Shown: positions 6,524-14,199 of the stretch, piece by piece | Position numbering within the stretch: position 1 is the stretch's first letter | Layout: each line of letters begins with the position of its first letter | Source of the DNA: JBEAUL01 sp041161475 | Lineage (GTDB): Bacteria; Pseudomonadota; Gammaproteobacteria; UBA6186; Azoamicaceae | Reading direction: 5' to 3' | Assembly (NCBI GenBank): GCA_041161475.1 | Contig: JBEAUL010000045.1 | Location: 1 to 17,943 of the forward strand | Length of the DNA stretch: 17,943 bases | Translations under genes and position numbers: made by a program | The notes under the pieces: generated by a model | The model's input: only the letters and a program-made list of their open reading frames with translations | The model's database searches: none | Told to the model about the DNA's origin: nothing

Positions 6524-7696
6524 ATGAATTTACATGAATACCAGGCAAAACAGTGGTTTGCTCAATATGGCATGCCTGTACCAAAAGGGGTGATTGCCAA
6601 AAGTGTAGAAGAAGCCTTGCTGGCACCCAATCAATTAAATACAACGCAATGGGTGGTGAAAGCCCAGGTCCATGCAGGTGGACGTGGTAAAGCCGGTGGG
6701 GTAAAACTCGTGAAAACGAAAGAAGCCCTGGGAGAAGCAGCAAGGGCTTTATTACACACCCATTTGGTTACATATCAAACAGATGCCAAAGGGCAACCAG
6801 TCAATGAATTGCTTATCGAAGAGACTTGTCATATTGCCAAAGAACTTTACCTAGGTGCAGTACTCGACAGATCTTCTCGTAGAATGGTGATCATGGCTTG
6901 TACAGAAGGGGGCGTGGATATTGAAAAAATTGCACACGATACCCCAGAAAAAATAATCAAAGCGGCAATTGATCCTGTCATGGGCGTGATGCCTTATCAA
7001 GCAAGACAATTGGGGTTTGGCCTAGGATTAAATCCCGTACAGTTAAAAGCCTTTGTTCCAATTATGATGGGACTGGGTAAACTGTGTGTAGAACAAGATG
7101 TGGGCTTGGTTGAAATTAACCCCTTGGTGATCACCGATAACGATACCTTAATTTGCTTGGATGGTAAAATTGTTGTTGATGACAACGCTTTATTTCGTCA
7201 TCCCGATACCCGGCTCATGAGAGACAATACCCAAGAGGATGAAAGAGAAATACGTGCACGCGAGTGGGAGCTGAGCTACATTGCCCTAGAAGGTGATATT
7301 GGCTGTATGGTGAATGGTGCTGGGCTGGCAATGGCAACCATGGATTTAATTAAGCTACATGGCGGAGAACCAGCTAACTTTTTGGATGTGGGTGGCGGTG
7401 CCACCAAAGAACGCGTGACAGAAGCATTTAAAATCATATTATCTGATAAAAATGTTAAAGGCGTGTTGGTAAATATTTTTGGGGGCATTGTGCGCTGTGA
7501 TTTAATTGCAGAGGGTATTACCAGTGCCATAGCCGAAGTAGGTATCCATGTGCCTGTCGTGGTGAGATTAGAAGGCAATCGTGCCAATGAAGCCGCTAAA
7601 ATACTAACCGATAGCAAATTGAATATTGTTGCTGCAATATCCCTAACAGATGCTGCTCAGCAAGTTGTGCGTCTTGTGAAAGAAGGGGGAAAATAG
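6524..7696 (+). CDS. sucC: Succinyl-CoA synthetase (ADP-forming), beta subunit
   Basis: The 390-residue product is the ATP-grasp subunit of succinyl-CoA ligase, which converts succinyl-CoA to succinate with nucleotide phosphorylation, downstream of the SucAB reaction. The N-terminus MNLHEYQAKQWFAQYG is characteristic. The ATP-grasp glycine loop is VKAQVHAGGRGKAGGVKL (45-62). The C-terminal flavodoxin-like half contains GDIGCMVNGAGLAMATMD, NFLDVGGGA and LVNIFGGIVRCD, the region that meets the phosphohistidine of SucD. AGGAG (6511-6515) lies eight bases before the ATG. Length is as in the family, and nothing is missing. Confidence 0.97.
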   Translation: MNLHEYQAKQWFAQYGMPVPKGVIAKSVEEALLAPNQLNTTQWVVKAQVHAGGRGKAGGVKLVKTKEALGEAARALLHTHLVTYQTDAKGQPVNELLIEETCHIAKELYLGAVLDRSSRRMVIMACTEGGVDIEKIAHDTPEKIIKAAIDPVMGVMPYQARQLGFGLGLNPVQLKAFVPIMMGLGKLCVEQDVGLVEINPLVITDNDTLICLDGKIVVDDNALFRHPDTRLMRDNTQEDEREIRAREWELSYIALEGDIGCMVNGAGLAMATMDLIKLHGGEPANFLDVGGGATKERVTEAFKIILSDKNVKGVLVNIFGGIVRCDLIAEGITSAIAEVGIHVPVVVRLEGNRANEAAKILTDSKLNIVAAISLTDAAQQVVRLVKEGGK

Positions 7697-7697
7697 G

Positions 7698-8585
7698 GTG
7701 AGTGTTCTGGTTAATAAAGAAACTAAAGTCATTTGCCAAGGTTTTACCGGTAATCAAGGCACCTTTCACAGTGAACAAGCAATCGCTTATGGCACGAAAA
7801 TGGTCGGGGGAGTTACCCCTGGAAAGGGGGGAACCAAGCATTTGGATTTGCCTGTGTTTGATACAGTCAAAGAAGCCGTCGATAAAACAGGTGCAACGGT
7901 CAGTGTCATCTATGTTCCAGCACCATTTTGTAAAGATTCCATCGTTGAGGCAATTGATGCGGGTTTAGAACTGGTGGTCTGTATTACCGAAGGTGTTCCT
8001 GCGCTCGATATGTTAGATGTTAAATATTACCTGGACAATAATCGACACCTCAAAACAAAATTAATTGGCCCAAATTGTCCTGGCATCATCACCCCAGGGG
8101 AATGCAAAATTGGCATTATGCCTGGGCATATTCATCAACCTGGGAAAGTGGGTATTGTATCTCGATCGGGAACATTAACTTATGAAATGGTAAAACAAAC
8201 CACAGACTTAGGGTTGGGTCAAAGTACTTGCATTGGTATTGGTGGCGATCCAATCCCAGGCATGAGTTTTATCGATGTCTTAACGCTGTTTGAATCCGAT
8301 CCACAAACCCAAGGTATTATTATGGTTGGAGAAATTGGTGGAACAGCAGAGGAAGAAGCTGCCGAATACATCAAACACCATGTTAAGAAGCCCGTTGTTT
8401 CTTATATCGCTGGGGTGACAGCGCCTGCAGGCAAACGCATGGGACATGCGGGGGCAATTATTTCGGGTGGCAAAGGAACGGCTAAAGAGAAATTTGCAGC
8501 ACTCGAAGCTGCTGGTGTTTATACCGTCCGGTCGCCTGCAGACGTGGGCAAACGTTTGTCGGAAGTACTCTCAAAATCAGGATAA
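7698..8585 (+). CDS. sucD: Succinyl-CoA synthetase, alpha subunit
   Basis: The 295-residue product is the CoA-binding subunit that carries the phosphohistidine intermediate and pairs with SucC. The N-terminal Rossmann domain shows ICQGFTGNQGTFH (12-24) and GGVTPGKGG. GPNCPGIITPGE follows in the middle, and the active-site His250 lies in GKRMGHAGAIISGGKGTA. The start is GTG, one base after the sucC stop, with AAGGGGG (7683-7689) eight bases upstream. The initiation codon and spacing point to translational coupling with sucC. It is the last gene of the operon. Confidence 0.97.
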   Translation: MSVLVNKETKVICQGFTGNQGTFHSEQAIAYGTKMVGGVTPGKGGTKHLDLPVFDTVKEAVDKTGATVSVIYVPAPFCKDSIVEAIDAGLELVVCITEGVPALDMLDVKYYLDNNRHLKTKLIGPNCPGIITPGECKIGIMPGHIHQPGKVGIVSRSGTLTYEMVKQTTDLGLGQSTCIGIGGDPIPGMSFIDVLTLFESDPQTQGIIMVGEIGGTAEEEAAEYIKHHVKKPVVSYIAGVTAPAGKRMGHAGAIISGGKGTAKEKFAALEAAGVYTVRSPADVGKRLSEVLSKSG

Positions 8586-8594
8586 ATCTATGTA

Positions 8595-8625
8595 GTCCCC
8601 TTACGTCTTGTTGAGGTAAGGGGGC
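8595..8625. terminator. Palindromic stem-loop between convergent sucD and the orf365 operon
   Basis: CCCCTTAC (8597-8604) pairs with GTAAGGGG (8616-8623), extended by a T-G and a G-C pair to 8595/8625, with an 11-base loop. It sits 10 bp after the sucD stop and 30 bp from the end of the opposing gene, a good place for a bidirectional terminator. No proper T-run follows on either strand, so Rho-independent function is uncertain. Confidence 0.5.
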
Positions 8626-8654
8626 CTATTATCACTGCGCAATACAGATATATT

Positions 8655-9752
8655 CTAGGGCCGTTGAGTCAGCTTTTCCATGTCTTCGTTGGTATAATGT
8701 GCCGTTATTCCTTTTTGATCAATATTCAAGCCAATAGTAGGGGTGAACCGAAGTTCACGCTTGAATTTTTGGCTTGCGCTAAGCGCTGCGTTCTGTCTTC
8801 TTAACAAGGCTATTTCTTCTTTTAGACGCATGTTAGTAGAAGCAAGTTCGAGTATTGTCTGAGAGGCGTCAGAGCCCAATCTAATGACAGGTAAGTCAGT
8901 CTCTAAGCCATTATCAAACGTTAATCTACCCAATATTTTGGTTCTTAGGGTGACTGCTATATCGGAGTTGCCAGCGTCGTTGAGCGCGAAATAGGCCTTT
9001 TCAATAATGGATTTTCTGCTCGATTCCAGCGCTTCCTGTTCTTGATAGGATAATCTATTAAAACACTCTGGTTCAACCTCTGGAAGCGTTGCTAAAATAA
9101 TATTTGCCATCATGATACGAGACGCTTCAAAGATGGTCAATCCGTCGTCTGTATAATCGAGGGCATTATTTTTTTCAATTTTTTCGAGCGCTGTTAAAGC
9201 CAGCTCTGGATAAGTAGCTTCTAAGGCTTGCCCAAGTACCCAAAATACCAACTTGTATCCTCGATCGTATAGCACCTGGGCTGTTTCAAAGCATTCCTTT
9301 GGGTTTTGAATAGATGATATGGAAAAATGTTCGTAAACATCATTATCGTTTTCTACCTTAATGTCAGGGATTTTATAAGACAATTCTTGCAGAATGGCTT
9401 TTTTAGATTCTTTACCAAATCCATCTAATAAATGTAAAAAATGCATCAGTTTTTCTAATTTTTTTGATAAACCTGAATCATTTAAAAAAAATGAACACCC
9501 TAAAAAAGAGCTGTCATCACTCAGATAACTTGCGCCCCTATCTTCATAAAAATTAAAAGAAGAACGTTGAATTTCACTGTATGTATCGTAATTTTTATCC
9601 AGAATACTAATACACAATCCCATTGTTTTTTTAGCAAAATGAATCGTCAGTGTTTCTATCTTATGATGCTTGTCTCCACAGTCTTTATAGAAGACACATC
9701 GGCTATTTTCTCTGGAATCATTCGAGAACTGAAGACTACCTTCTTTATACAT
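8655..9752 (-). CDS. Unrecognised 365-residue cytosolic protein with C-terminal coiled coil
   Basis: I do not recognise a family. The product lacks a signal peptide and membrane segments. Residues 1-95 are Ser/Asn/Asp-rich and probably beta-containing. Residues 95-270 look largely helical, with a stretch at about 153-195 (tandem amphipathic helices, ALTALEKIEKN) reminiscent of TPR-like repeats, but no clear repeat period could be fixed by eye. Residues 299-332 form a likely coiled coil, including NMRLKEEIALLRRQNAAL. It is the last gene of the minus-strand operon, starting seven bases after the hydrolase stop, with only an AT-rich, poor ribosome site. Such helical orphan proteins are common among effectors of intracellular gammaproteobacteria, but nothing here proves secretion. 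Confidence 0.75.
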   Translation of the reverse strand: MYKEGSLQFSNDSRENSRCVFYKDCGDKHHKIETLTIHFAKKTMGLCISILDKNYDTYSEIQRSSFNFYEDRGASYLSDDSSFLGCSFFLNDSGLSKKLEKLMHFLHLLDGFGKESKKAILQELSYKIPDIKVENDNDVYEHFSISSIQNPKECFETAQVLYDRGYKLVFWVLGQALEATYPELALTALEKIEKNNALDYTDDGLTIFEASRIMMANIILATLPEVEPECFNRLSYQEQEALESSRKSIIEKAYFALNDAGNSDIAVTLRTKILGRLTFDNGLETDLPVIRLGSDASQTILELASTNMRLKEEIALLRRQNAALSASQKFKRELRFTPTIGLNIDQKGITAHYTNEDMEKLTQRP

Positions 9753-9759
9753 ATTTTTA

Positions 9760-10629
9760 TTAATTATTCTGCACAGTACCCAGCCAAATTTTTACTTGCT
9801 CAAATACTTGAGGTGAAATCAGCAAACGCACATGTCCTTCGTCGGGAATAATATGTTGATTTTTTGATTCAAGTTTGAGTGGATCCATCAGCGCTGAATC
9901 CCAAGGAACAATCATATTGTCCATTTGACTGGCAAGATGATAGTAAGGAACAGATGCGCTTTCTATTTTTGCGCGTAGGGCTTCTAGGAAAGCCGAATTC
10001 GGTGCCATTTGTTCCACGCTAAGGCCAATACCCAAGCTGGCTAAGCGTGTGCCGTAAAAAGGCGTGCCCAAGGTAATGATTTTATGGATATTGACATTCC
10101 CTTTATTGAGGTATTCCGTATAGTAACTCGAAACCAATCCCCCCATTGAATGTCCGATCAGCGTAATGGCTTGGTTCGGATGCTTTGCTTGAATGTTTTC
10201 TAGGGTTTTACCCAATTTTTCAGCATGCGATTCGATGCCACCCATCGTATTCCAGAGATTAATCGTATAAACCGGTCCAATGCCTGCTTGTTTTAATTGA
10301 TATTGAAACCAAAACCAATCCGATTGATTTTGTGCGTAGCCATGTACCAAGAGAATGGGGGTGACAGGGGCCTCAGCAGAGATGGGATGCACATTCGCAC
10401 GAAAAGAGGAAAAGGGCAGTAGAAAAGCACGTGCAAAATGACAGCCTAATTCGATGAGCGCATTACGCACGATGAGTAAAATAGAGGGACGTAATTGAGA
10501 CGGATCTTGCCAATACGCAAGGCGTGTTTCCATCCAATACACTAGATGCGTGATACCTGCGTGTAGACAAGCATATATAAACGCAATGCTGATATAAAAA
10601 TACAGTAATTCGCCTAAAAAACTAAACAT
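9760..10629 (-). CDS. Membrane-anchored alpha/beta hydrolase (lipase/esterase-like)
   Basis: From the chosen start the product has 289 residues. A hydrophobic N-terminus (FLGELLYFYISIAFIYACLH, about 4-23) should anchor it in the inner membrane or act as an uncleaved signal. The hydrolase fold begins with PILLVHGYAQNQSDW, giving the oxyanion HGY. The nucleophile elbow GHSMGG holds Ser161, the likely acid is Asp237 in SQMDNMIVPWD, and His266 lies in PDEGHVRLL. A triacylglycerol lipase or carboxylesterase role is plausible, but the substrate is unknown. ATG at 10629 is preferred over an in-frame start at 10671 because AGAGGA lies eight bases upstream. This start overlaps the end of bolA by eight bases, implying coupling. 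Second-to-last gene of the yciB operon. Confidence 0.88.
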   Translation of the reverse strand: MFSFLGELLYFYISIAFIYACLHAGITHLVYWMETRLAYWQDPSQLRPSILLIVRNALIELGCHFARAFLLPFSSFRANVHPISAEAPVTPILLVHGYAQNQSDWFWFQYQLKQAGIGPVYTINLWNTMGGIESHAEKLGKTLENIQAKHPNQAITLIGHSMGGLVSSYYTEYLNKGNVNIHKIITLGTPFYGTRLASLGIGLSVEQMAPNSAFLEALRAKIESASVPYYHLASQMDNMIVPWDSALMDPLKLESKNQHIIPDEGHVRLLISPQVFEQVKIWLGTVQNN

Positions 10630-10963
10630 GGTTGTTTTCCTCTTTGGACCATTCGTCAGGGGTTTTAGCATGAATATGCAGTGCGTGAATCGTGGTGCCC
10701 ATTAAATCTCCAAGGGTTGCATAGATAAGACGATGTCGCTCTATCGGTGGCTTATGTTGAAAATCGGCACTCACAATACAGAGTTTCAAATGACTGCCCG
10801 CATGACCAGGAGACTCTTTATGGCCTTGATGGTGCATACTCTCATCGACCACGCTCAAATGCGTGATGGATAAAGCAGCGGTTAAGCGTTCCTCAATCTT
10901 TGCGCGTATTGAGTCGATGGGTGTTAGGGGCATGTTAGGGGTCACTTGTGTGCGTTCTGCCAT
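10622..10963 (-). CDS. bolA: BolA family transcription/iron-sulfur regulator
   Basis: The 113-residue product has the BolA signature in full: a first helix IRAKIEERLTAAL, then HAGSHLKLCIVS (54-65), and PIERHRLIYATLGDL (73-87), the KH-like helix and conserved RHR segment, ending with HALHIHAKTPDEW. BolA proteins bind monothiol glutaredoxins with a shared [2Fe-2S] cluster and influence morphology and stress responses. The ATG at 10963 lies 29 bases inside yciB. A second ATG at 10933, one base after the yciB stop, would still keep the whole domain and is an alternative start. Neither has a strong Shine-Dalgarno. Its position after yciB fits the usual gammaproteobacterial neighbourhood. Confidence 0.92.
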   Translation of the reverse strand: MAERTQVTPNMPLTPIDSIRAKIEERLTAALSITHLSVVDESMHHQGHKESPGHAGSHLKLCIVSADFQHKPPIERHRLIYATLGDLMGTTIHALHIHAKTPDEWSKEENNHV

Positions 10964-11477
10964 ATTTGGCCATCAATAGGCCTTGTAGGATTAAAAAAAG
11001 TAGGGTGATACCGAATGTACCGAATAACTTAAAATTTACCCAGGTATCGGTATTATACTGGTAAGCGACATATAGGTTTGTAATTCCCATCAAAAGAAAG
11101 AAAACAATCCAAGTAATGTTGAGTGTGGTCCATTGCGTTTTATTGAGTTGTATTGCTTGTCGAAACATCTTTTGTACCAAGGTTTCGTGATGGAAAAACG
11201 GGGTGATAAAAAACGCGATCCCCATTGCCCAATAGATAACGGTTGGTTTCCATTTTAGAAAGACACTGTTTTGAAAAAATAAGGTGGCCCCGCCCAATAT
11301 CGCCAAAGAAAGACAAGTAAACACAGACATGGGTTCAAAGCGTTTTAGACGAAAACGCTTCCATATGACTTGTATGAAACTGAGGCCAATTGCAACGGCT
11401 GTGGCGGTATAAAGTCCACACCACTTGTAGGCGATAAAAAAGGCAGCAATCGGGATAAAGTCGATTAAAAAGTGCAC
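10935..11477 (-). CDS. yciB: Inner membrane-spanning protein YciB / septation protein A
   Basis: From the GTG at 11477 the product is 180 residues, the usual family length, and begins with the characteristic HFLIDFIPIAAFF. Five hydrophobic segments can be traced (about 4-20, 25-38, 53-70, 82-98, 118-135, with a further one at 145-165). WKRFRLKRFEPM and FFHHETLV are typical internal motifs. YciB/IspA is an inner-membrane protein linked to cell-envelope synthesis and septation. The GTG has GGAG seven bases upstream. A TTG start 39 bases further up is ruled out because it would lie inside the -10 box of the promoter. It leads the four-gene minus-strand operon. Confidence 0.93.
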   Translation of the reverse strand: MHFLIDFIPIAAFFIAYKWCGLYTATAVAIGLSFIQVIWKRFRLKRFEPMSVFTCLSLAILGGATLFFQNSVFLKWKPTVIYWAMGIAFFITPFFHHETLVQKMFRQAIQLNKTQWTTLNITWIVFFLLMGITNLYVAYQYNTDTWVNFKLFGTFGITLLFLILQGLLMAKYGRTHTSDP

Positions 11478-11515
11478 CGTGATACTCCGGGCAAGATGAA
11501 AATTCCTTCCAGACA

Positions 11516-11544
11516 ATTAAATCAAGGATGCCTTTTTTTGTCAA
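11516..11544 (-). promoter_or_regulatory. Strong sigma70-type promoter for the yciB operon (TTGACA-N17-TTTAAT)
   Basis: On the minus strand a perfect -35 TTGACA (11544-11539) is followed after exactly 17 bp by TTTAAT (11521-11516), a five-of-six match to the -10 consensus. Predicted initiation is near 11509, leaving a leader of about 30 bases that contains the GGAG before the GTG start. The remaining bases up to scpA (11545-11700) are AT-rich, and I found no convincing plus-strand promoter for scpA there. Confidence 0.75.
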
Positions 11545-11700
11545 ATGATTGTTCCTTATCGGATACGCAAAAAACAGCGATTTTACACCAAATAGACCGT
11601 TAATGATGGTTAAAAAGGCGTTTTTATGCTAAATTCGATAAATTAGATGCAATCGATGCCTTGCGTTACTTAATAAACAGAGTTGGTTAACTTTTTTCAT

Positions 11701-12513
11701 ATGCAATCAGACAGCCTTGAAGCCCAAGCCATTGAACATGCCACGCCCTGCTATGGATGGGTCGAGGGTAAGGCAATTACCGAATTGCCCCACGATTTGT
11801 ATATTCCTCCAGAAGCACTTCAGGTGGTGTTGTCTATCTTCGAAGGGCCTTTAGATCTGTTACTGTACCTAATTAGGAAACATAACTTAGATATTCTAAA
11901 CATTCCAGTGGCTGATATTACTCGGCAATACATGGAATATGTGGACCTCATGAAAGAATTTCGATTGGAGCTGGCTGCCGAATACTTAGAAATGGCCGCA
12001 TTGTTGGCCGAAATCAAGTCACGCTTAATGTTGCCAAAAAGCCCAGAGGCTGCGGCAGAAGAGGGCGATCCGAGGGCTGAGTTGGTGCGTCGCCTGCAAG
12101 AGTATGAGCGTTTCAAAGTGGCCGCCGAACAATTAGAACAGTTACCGCGCCCTGGTAGAGATTATTTTGAGGTGGCGGTAGAAGTGCCCTCTGTTGAAAA
12201 AGTGCAAGCTTATGCGCCGGTGTCAATGGAAGAACTTTTTTCTGCCTTCCAATCTGTTTTATCTCGATTAGATTTGAAAGAAGTCCACAAAATTCAGCGT
12301 GAAACCTTGTCTGTGCGTGAAAAAATGTCACTGTTCTTAAGTTGTTTAGAGACTGAAAACTTTAAAGAATTCTCGACATTTTTCGATCCGGCAGAAGGGA
12401 GACCAGGATTTGTGGTCACATTTTTGGCCATACTGGAATTGGCTAAGTCTACGTTAATTGAAATTGTGCAAAATCAAAATTTTGGTCCTATTTACTTGAG
12501 GTTAGCAGCATGA
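11701..12513 (+). CDS. scpA: Segregation and condensation protein A
   Basis: The 270-residue product is the kleisin of the bacterial SMC-ScpAB condensin, bridging Smc heads. The N-terminal domain begins at LSIFEGPLDLLLYLIRKHNLDI and continues with IPVADITRQYMEYV and the helix LAAEYLEMAALLAEIKSRLMLP. The C-terminal winged helix holds VVTFLAILELAKSTLIEIVQ. About 45 residues precede the conserved core, a modest N-terminal extension. ATG at 11701 is chosen; an in-frame TTG at 11683 has no better ribosome site, and neither start is well supported by a Shine-Dalgarno. ScpB follows with an ATGA overlap. It is divergent from yciB. Confidence 0.94.
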   Translation: MQSDSLEAQAIEHATPCYGWVEGKAITELPHDLYIPPEALQVVLSIFEGPLDLLLYLIRKHNLDILNIPVADITRQYMEYVDLMKEFRLELAAEYLEMAALLAEIKSRLMLPKSPEAAAEEGDPRAELVRRLQEYERFKVAAEQLEQLPRPGRDYFEVAVEVPSVEKVQAYAPVSMEELFSAFQSVLSRLDLKEVHKIQRETLSVREKMSLFLSCLETENFKEFSTFFDPAEGRPGFVVTFLAILELAKSTLIEIVQNQNFGPIYLRLAA

Positions 12514-13232
12514 CAGTAGAATTAGATCACCTAAAGTGTTCCTTAGAAGCCCTTTTAATGGCTGCACAAAAACCCCTGACAGAAGAACACATGTTGCGCT
12601 ATTTCGAAGAAGAATCAAACATAAATGTCAAAATGATACGAAAAGCACTTATCGCTTTGGCGGATGATTGCGCGAATCGCGGTATCGAGTTACGCCAAGT
12701 TGCCAGTGGTTATCGTTTTCAAGTCAAAGCAGAATACGCGGTGCGGGTCGCTCGATTGTGGGAAGAAAAACCAACCCGTTATTCTCGTGCCTTACTCGAA
12801 ACATTGGCCTTAATCGCTTATCGCCAACCCATTACCCGGGGTGAAATTGAAGACATTCGCGGGGTTGCCGTGAGTACCTCTGTCATTAAAACATTGGAAG
12901 ACAGAGAATGGGTCCGTGTTGTGGGGCATCGAGACGTGCCCGGCCGTCCAGCCTTATTTGCCACAACACGTGCTTTTCTGGATTATTTTGGCTTAAACAG
13001 TTTGGAACAATTGCCTTTACTGCCCGAACCCACTGCAACAGAAGTACCACTGTTGGCCACAGGCGTCATGGAAGAACAACAAACACTCAACACAGAAACA
13101 TTGACACCGACCACAGGAAATTTAAACGATGAATCAGAAACCACCCCGTTCGAACAGTCAGCGTCCACGCAACAACACCTCACAGAAATCGACGTTGAGC
13201 AAATCGAGCAATCCCTCGCAGAAACAACGTAA
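12510..13232 (+). CDS. scpB: Segregation and condensation protein B
   Basis: The 240-residue product is ScpB, which dimerises and binds the ScpA linker in the SMC condensin. Two winged helices are visible: LKCSLEALLMAAQKPLTEEHM (residues about 8-28) and RALLETLALIAYRQPITRGEIEDIRGV, followed by the hallmark VVGHRDVPGRPALFATT and FLDYFGLNSLEQLP. After about residue 175 a Thr/Glu/Gln-rich, low-complexity tail of some 65 residues continues to the stop. The last 104 bases of the gene also encode the start of rluB in another frame. The ATG overlaps the scpA stop (ATGA), with GAGG about eight bases upstream inside scpA. Confidence 0.95.
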   Translation: MTVELDHLKCSLEALLMAAQKPLTEEHMLRYFEEESNINVKMIRKALIALADDCANRGIELRQVASGYRFQVKAEYAVRVARLWEEKPTRYSRALLETLALIAYRQPITRGEIEDIRGVAVSTSVIKTLEDREWVRVVGHRDVPGRPALFATTRAFLDYFGLNSLEQLPLLPEPTATEVPLLATGVMEEQQTLNTETLTPTTGNLNDESETTPFEQSASTQQHLTEIDVEQIEQSLAETT

Positions 13233-14175
13233 AACCACTGAATCGCCTGATCGCCCTTGGAAAAAGAAAAAAGAAACGAGCACGCAAACCGACAGATCGT
13301 TTTCGCGTGATAAAAACAAGAGCCCTATTACGTATAGCCCAAAGCGTAAAGACCGGTCCCCTGTGTATGCAAAACCGGTAACAGTCAAAAAAAAGGTTGA
13401 GCCTCGTCGGGAAGCGGTCGATACTCCCAATGTACGTCTAGATAAACTGCATAAAGTGTTGGCCAATCAAGGTTTGGGATCGCGTCGAGAAATTGAAACA
13501 TGGATTGCCGATGCGCGTATCAAAGTCAATGGTAAAATTGCCCAATTAGGAGATCGCGTTTCTGGTCAGGAAAAAATTGAGATAGATGGACGTTTGATCC
13601 GGGTACGTTTGTCTGAAGAAGATGAAACGCGCGTGATTGTTTACCATAAACCAGAAGGGGAAGTATGTACCCGAAAAGATGAAGAGGGACGCAAAACTGT
13701 TTTTGAAAATTTACCAAAATTACGTGGTAAGCGTTGGGTCTTGGTGGGTCGTTTAGACATTAACACCTCTGGTTTACTGTTATTAACAACCGATGGCGCT
13801 TTGGCTAATCGGTTAATGCATCCCTCTTCGGCGTTTGAGCGTGAGTACGCCGTGAGAATTTTAGGAGAAGTCACGGATGAAGTACGTCATCGTCTGCTAA
13901 AGGGCGTCATGTTAGAAGACGGAATGGCATCCTTTCAATCGATTACCTTAGTCGGCGGAGAGGGCGCGAATCGTTGGTATCATGTTGTGGTGTCTGAAGG
14001 TCGAAATCGTTTGGTGAGACGTTTATGGGAGTCTCAAGGTTTGGTCGTGAGCAGATTGATGCGTGTGCGTTATGGCAGTGTGACTTTACCAAAAGGCTTG
14101 GCTCGGGGTAAACATAAAGAATTAACACCGGAGCAAATACGAGATATTTCACAACAGGTACAAAAATCTGTTTGA
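13129..14175 (+). CDS. rluB: 23S rRNA pseudouridine synthase RluB
   Basis: The 348-residue product belongs to the RsuA/RluB pseudouridine synthases. E. coli RluB modifies U2605 of 23S rRNA. An S4 RNA-binding domain spans about 103-150 (VRLDKLHKVLANQGLGSRREIE). The catalytic Asp210 sits in GRLDINTSGLLLLTTDG, and GRNRLVRRLWESQGLVVSRL near the C-terminus is typical. The first 100 residues are a disordered, Arg/Lys/Ser-rich tail that likely adds RNA affinity; in enterobacterial RluB a basic tail is at the C-terminus. ATG 13129 has AGGA ten bases upstream and is the only ATG before the catalytic domain, so the 104-bp overlap with scpB appears real. A GTG near residue 79 remains a less likely start. 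Confidence 0.94.
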   Translation: MNQKPPRSNSQRPRNNTSQKSTLSKSSNPSQKQRKTTESPDRPWKKKKETSTQTDRSFSRDKNKSPITYSPKRKDRSPVYAKPVTVKKKVEPRREAVDTPNVRLDKLHKVLANQGLGSRREIETWIADARIKVNGKIAQLGDRVSGQEKIEIDGRLIRVRLSEEDETRVIVYHKPEGEVCTRKDEEGRKTVFENLPKLRGKRWVLVGRLDINTSGLLLLTTDGALANRLMHPSSAFEREYAVRILGEVTDEVRHRLLKGVMLEDGMASFQSITLVGGEGANRWYHVVVSEGRNRLVRRLWESQGLVVSRLMRVRYGSVTLPKGLARGKHKELTPEQIRDISQQVQKSV

Positions 14176-14199
14176 TAGAAATGTTGCTATAGGAGTACC

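Noticed and set aside
10630..10671. N-terminal extension of the membrane hydrolase from the upstream in-frame start
   Set aside because: The internal ATG at 10629 has a good AGAGGA site, and the extension would add hydrophilic residues before the membrane segment and a longer bolA overlap.
11335..11544. Minus-strand 69-codon frame overlapping yciB
   Set aside because: It starts at the yciB -35 box and reads the yciB coding region in another frame; the yciB frame is clearly the real one.
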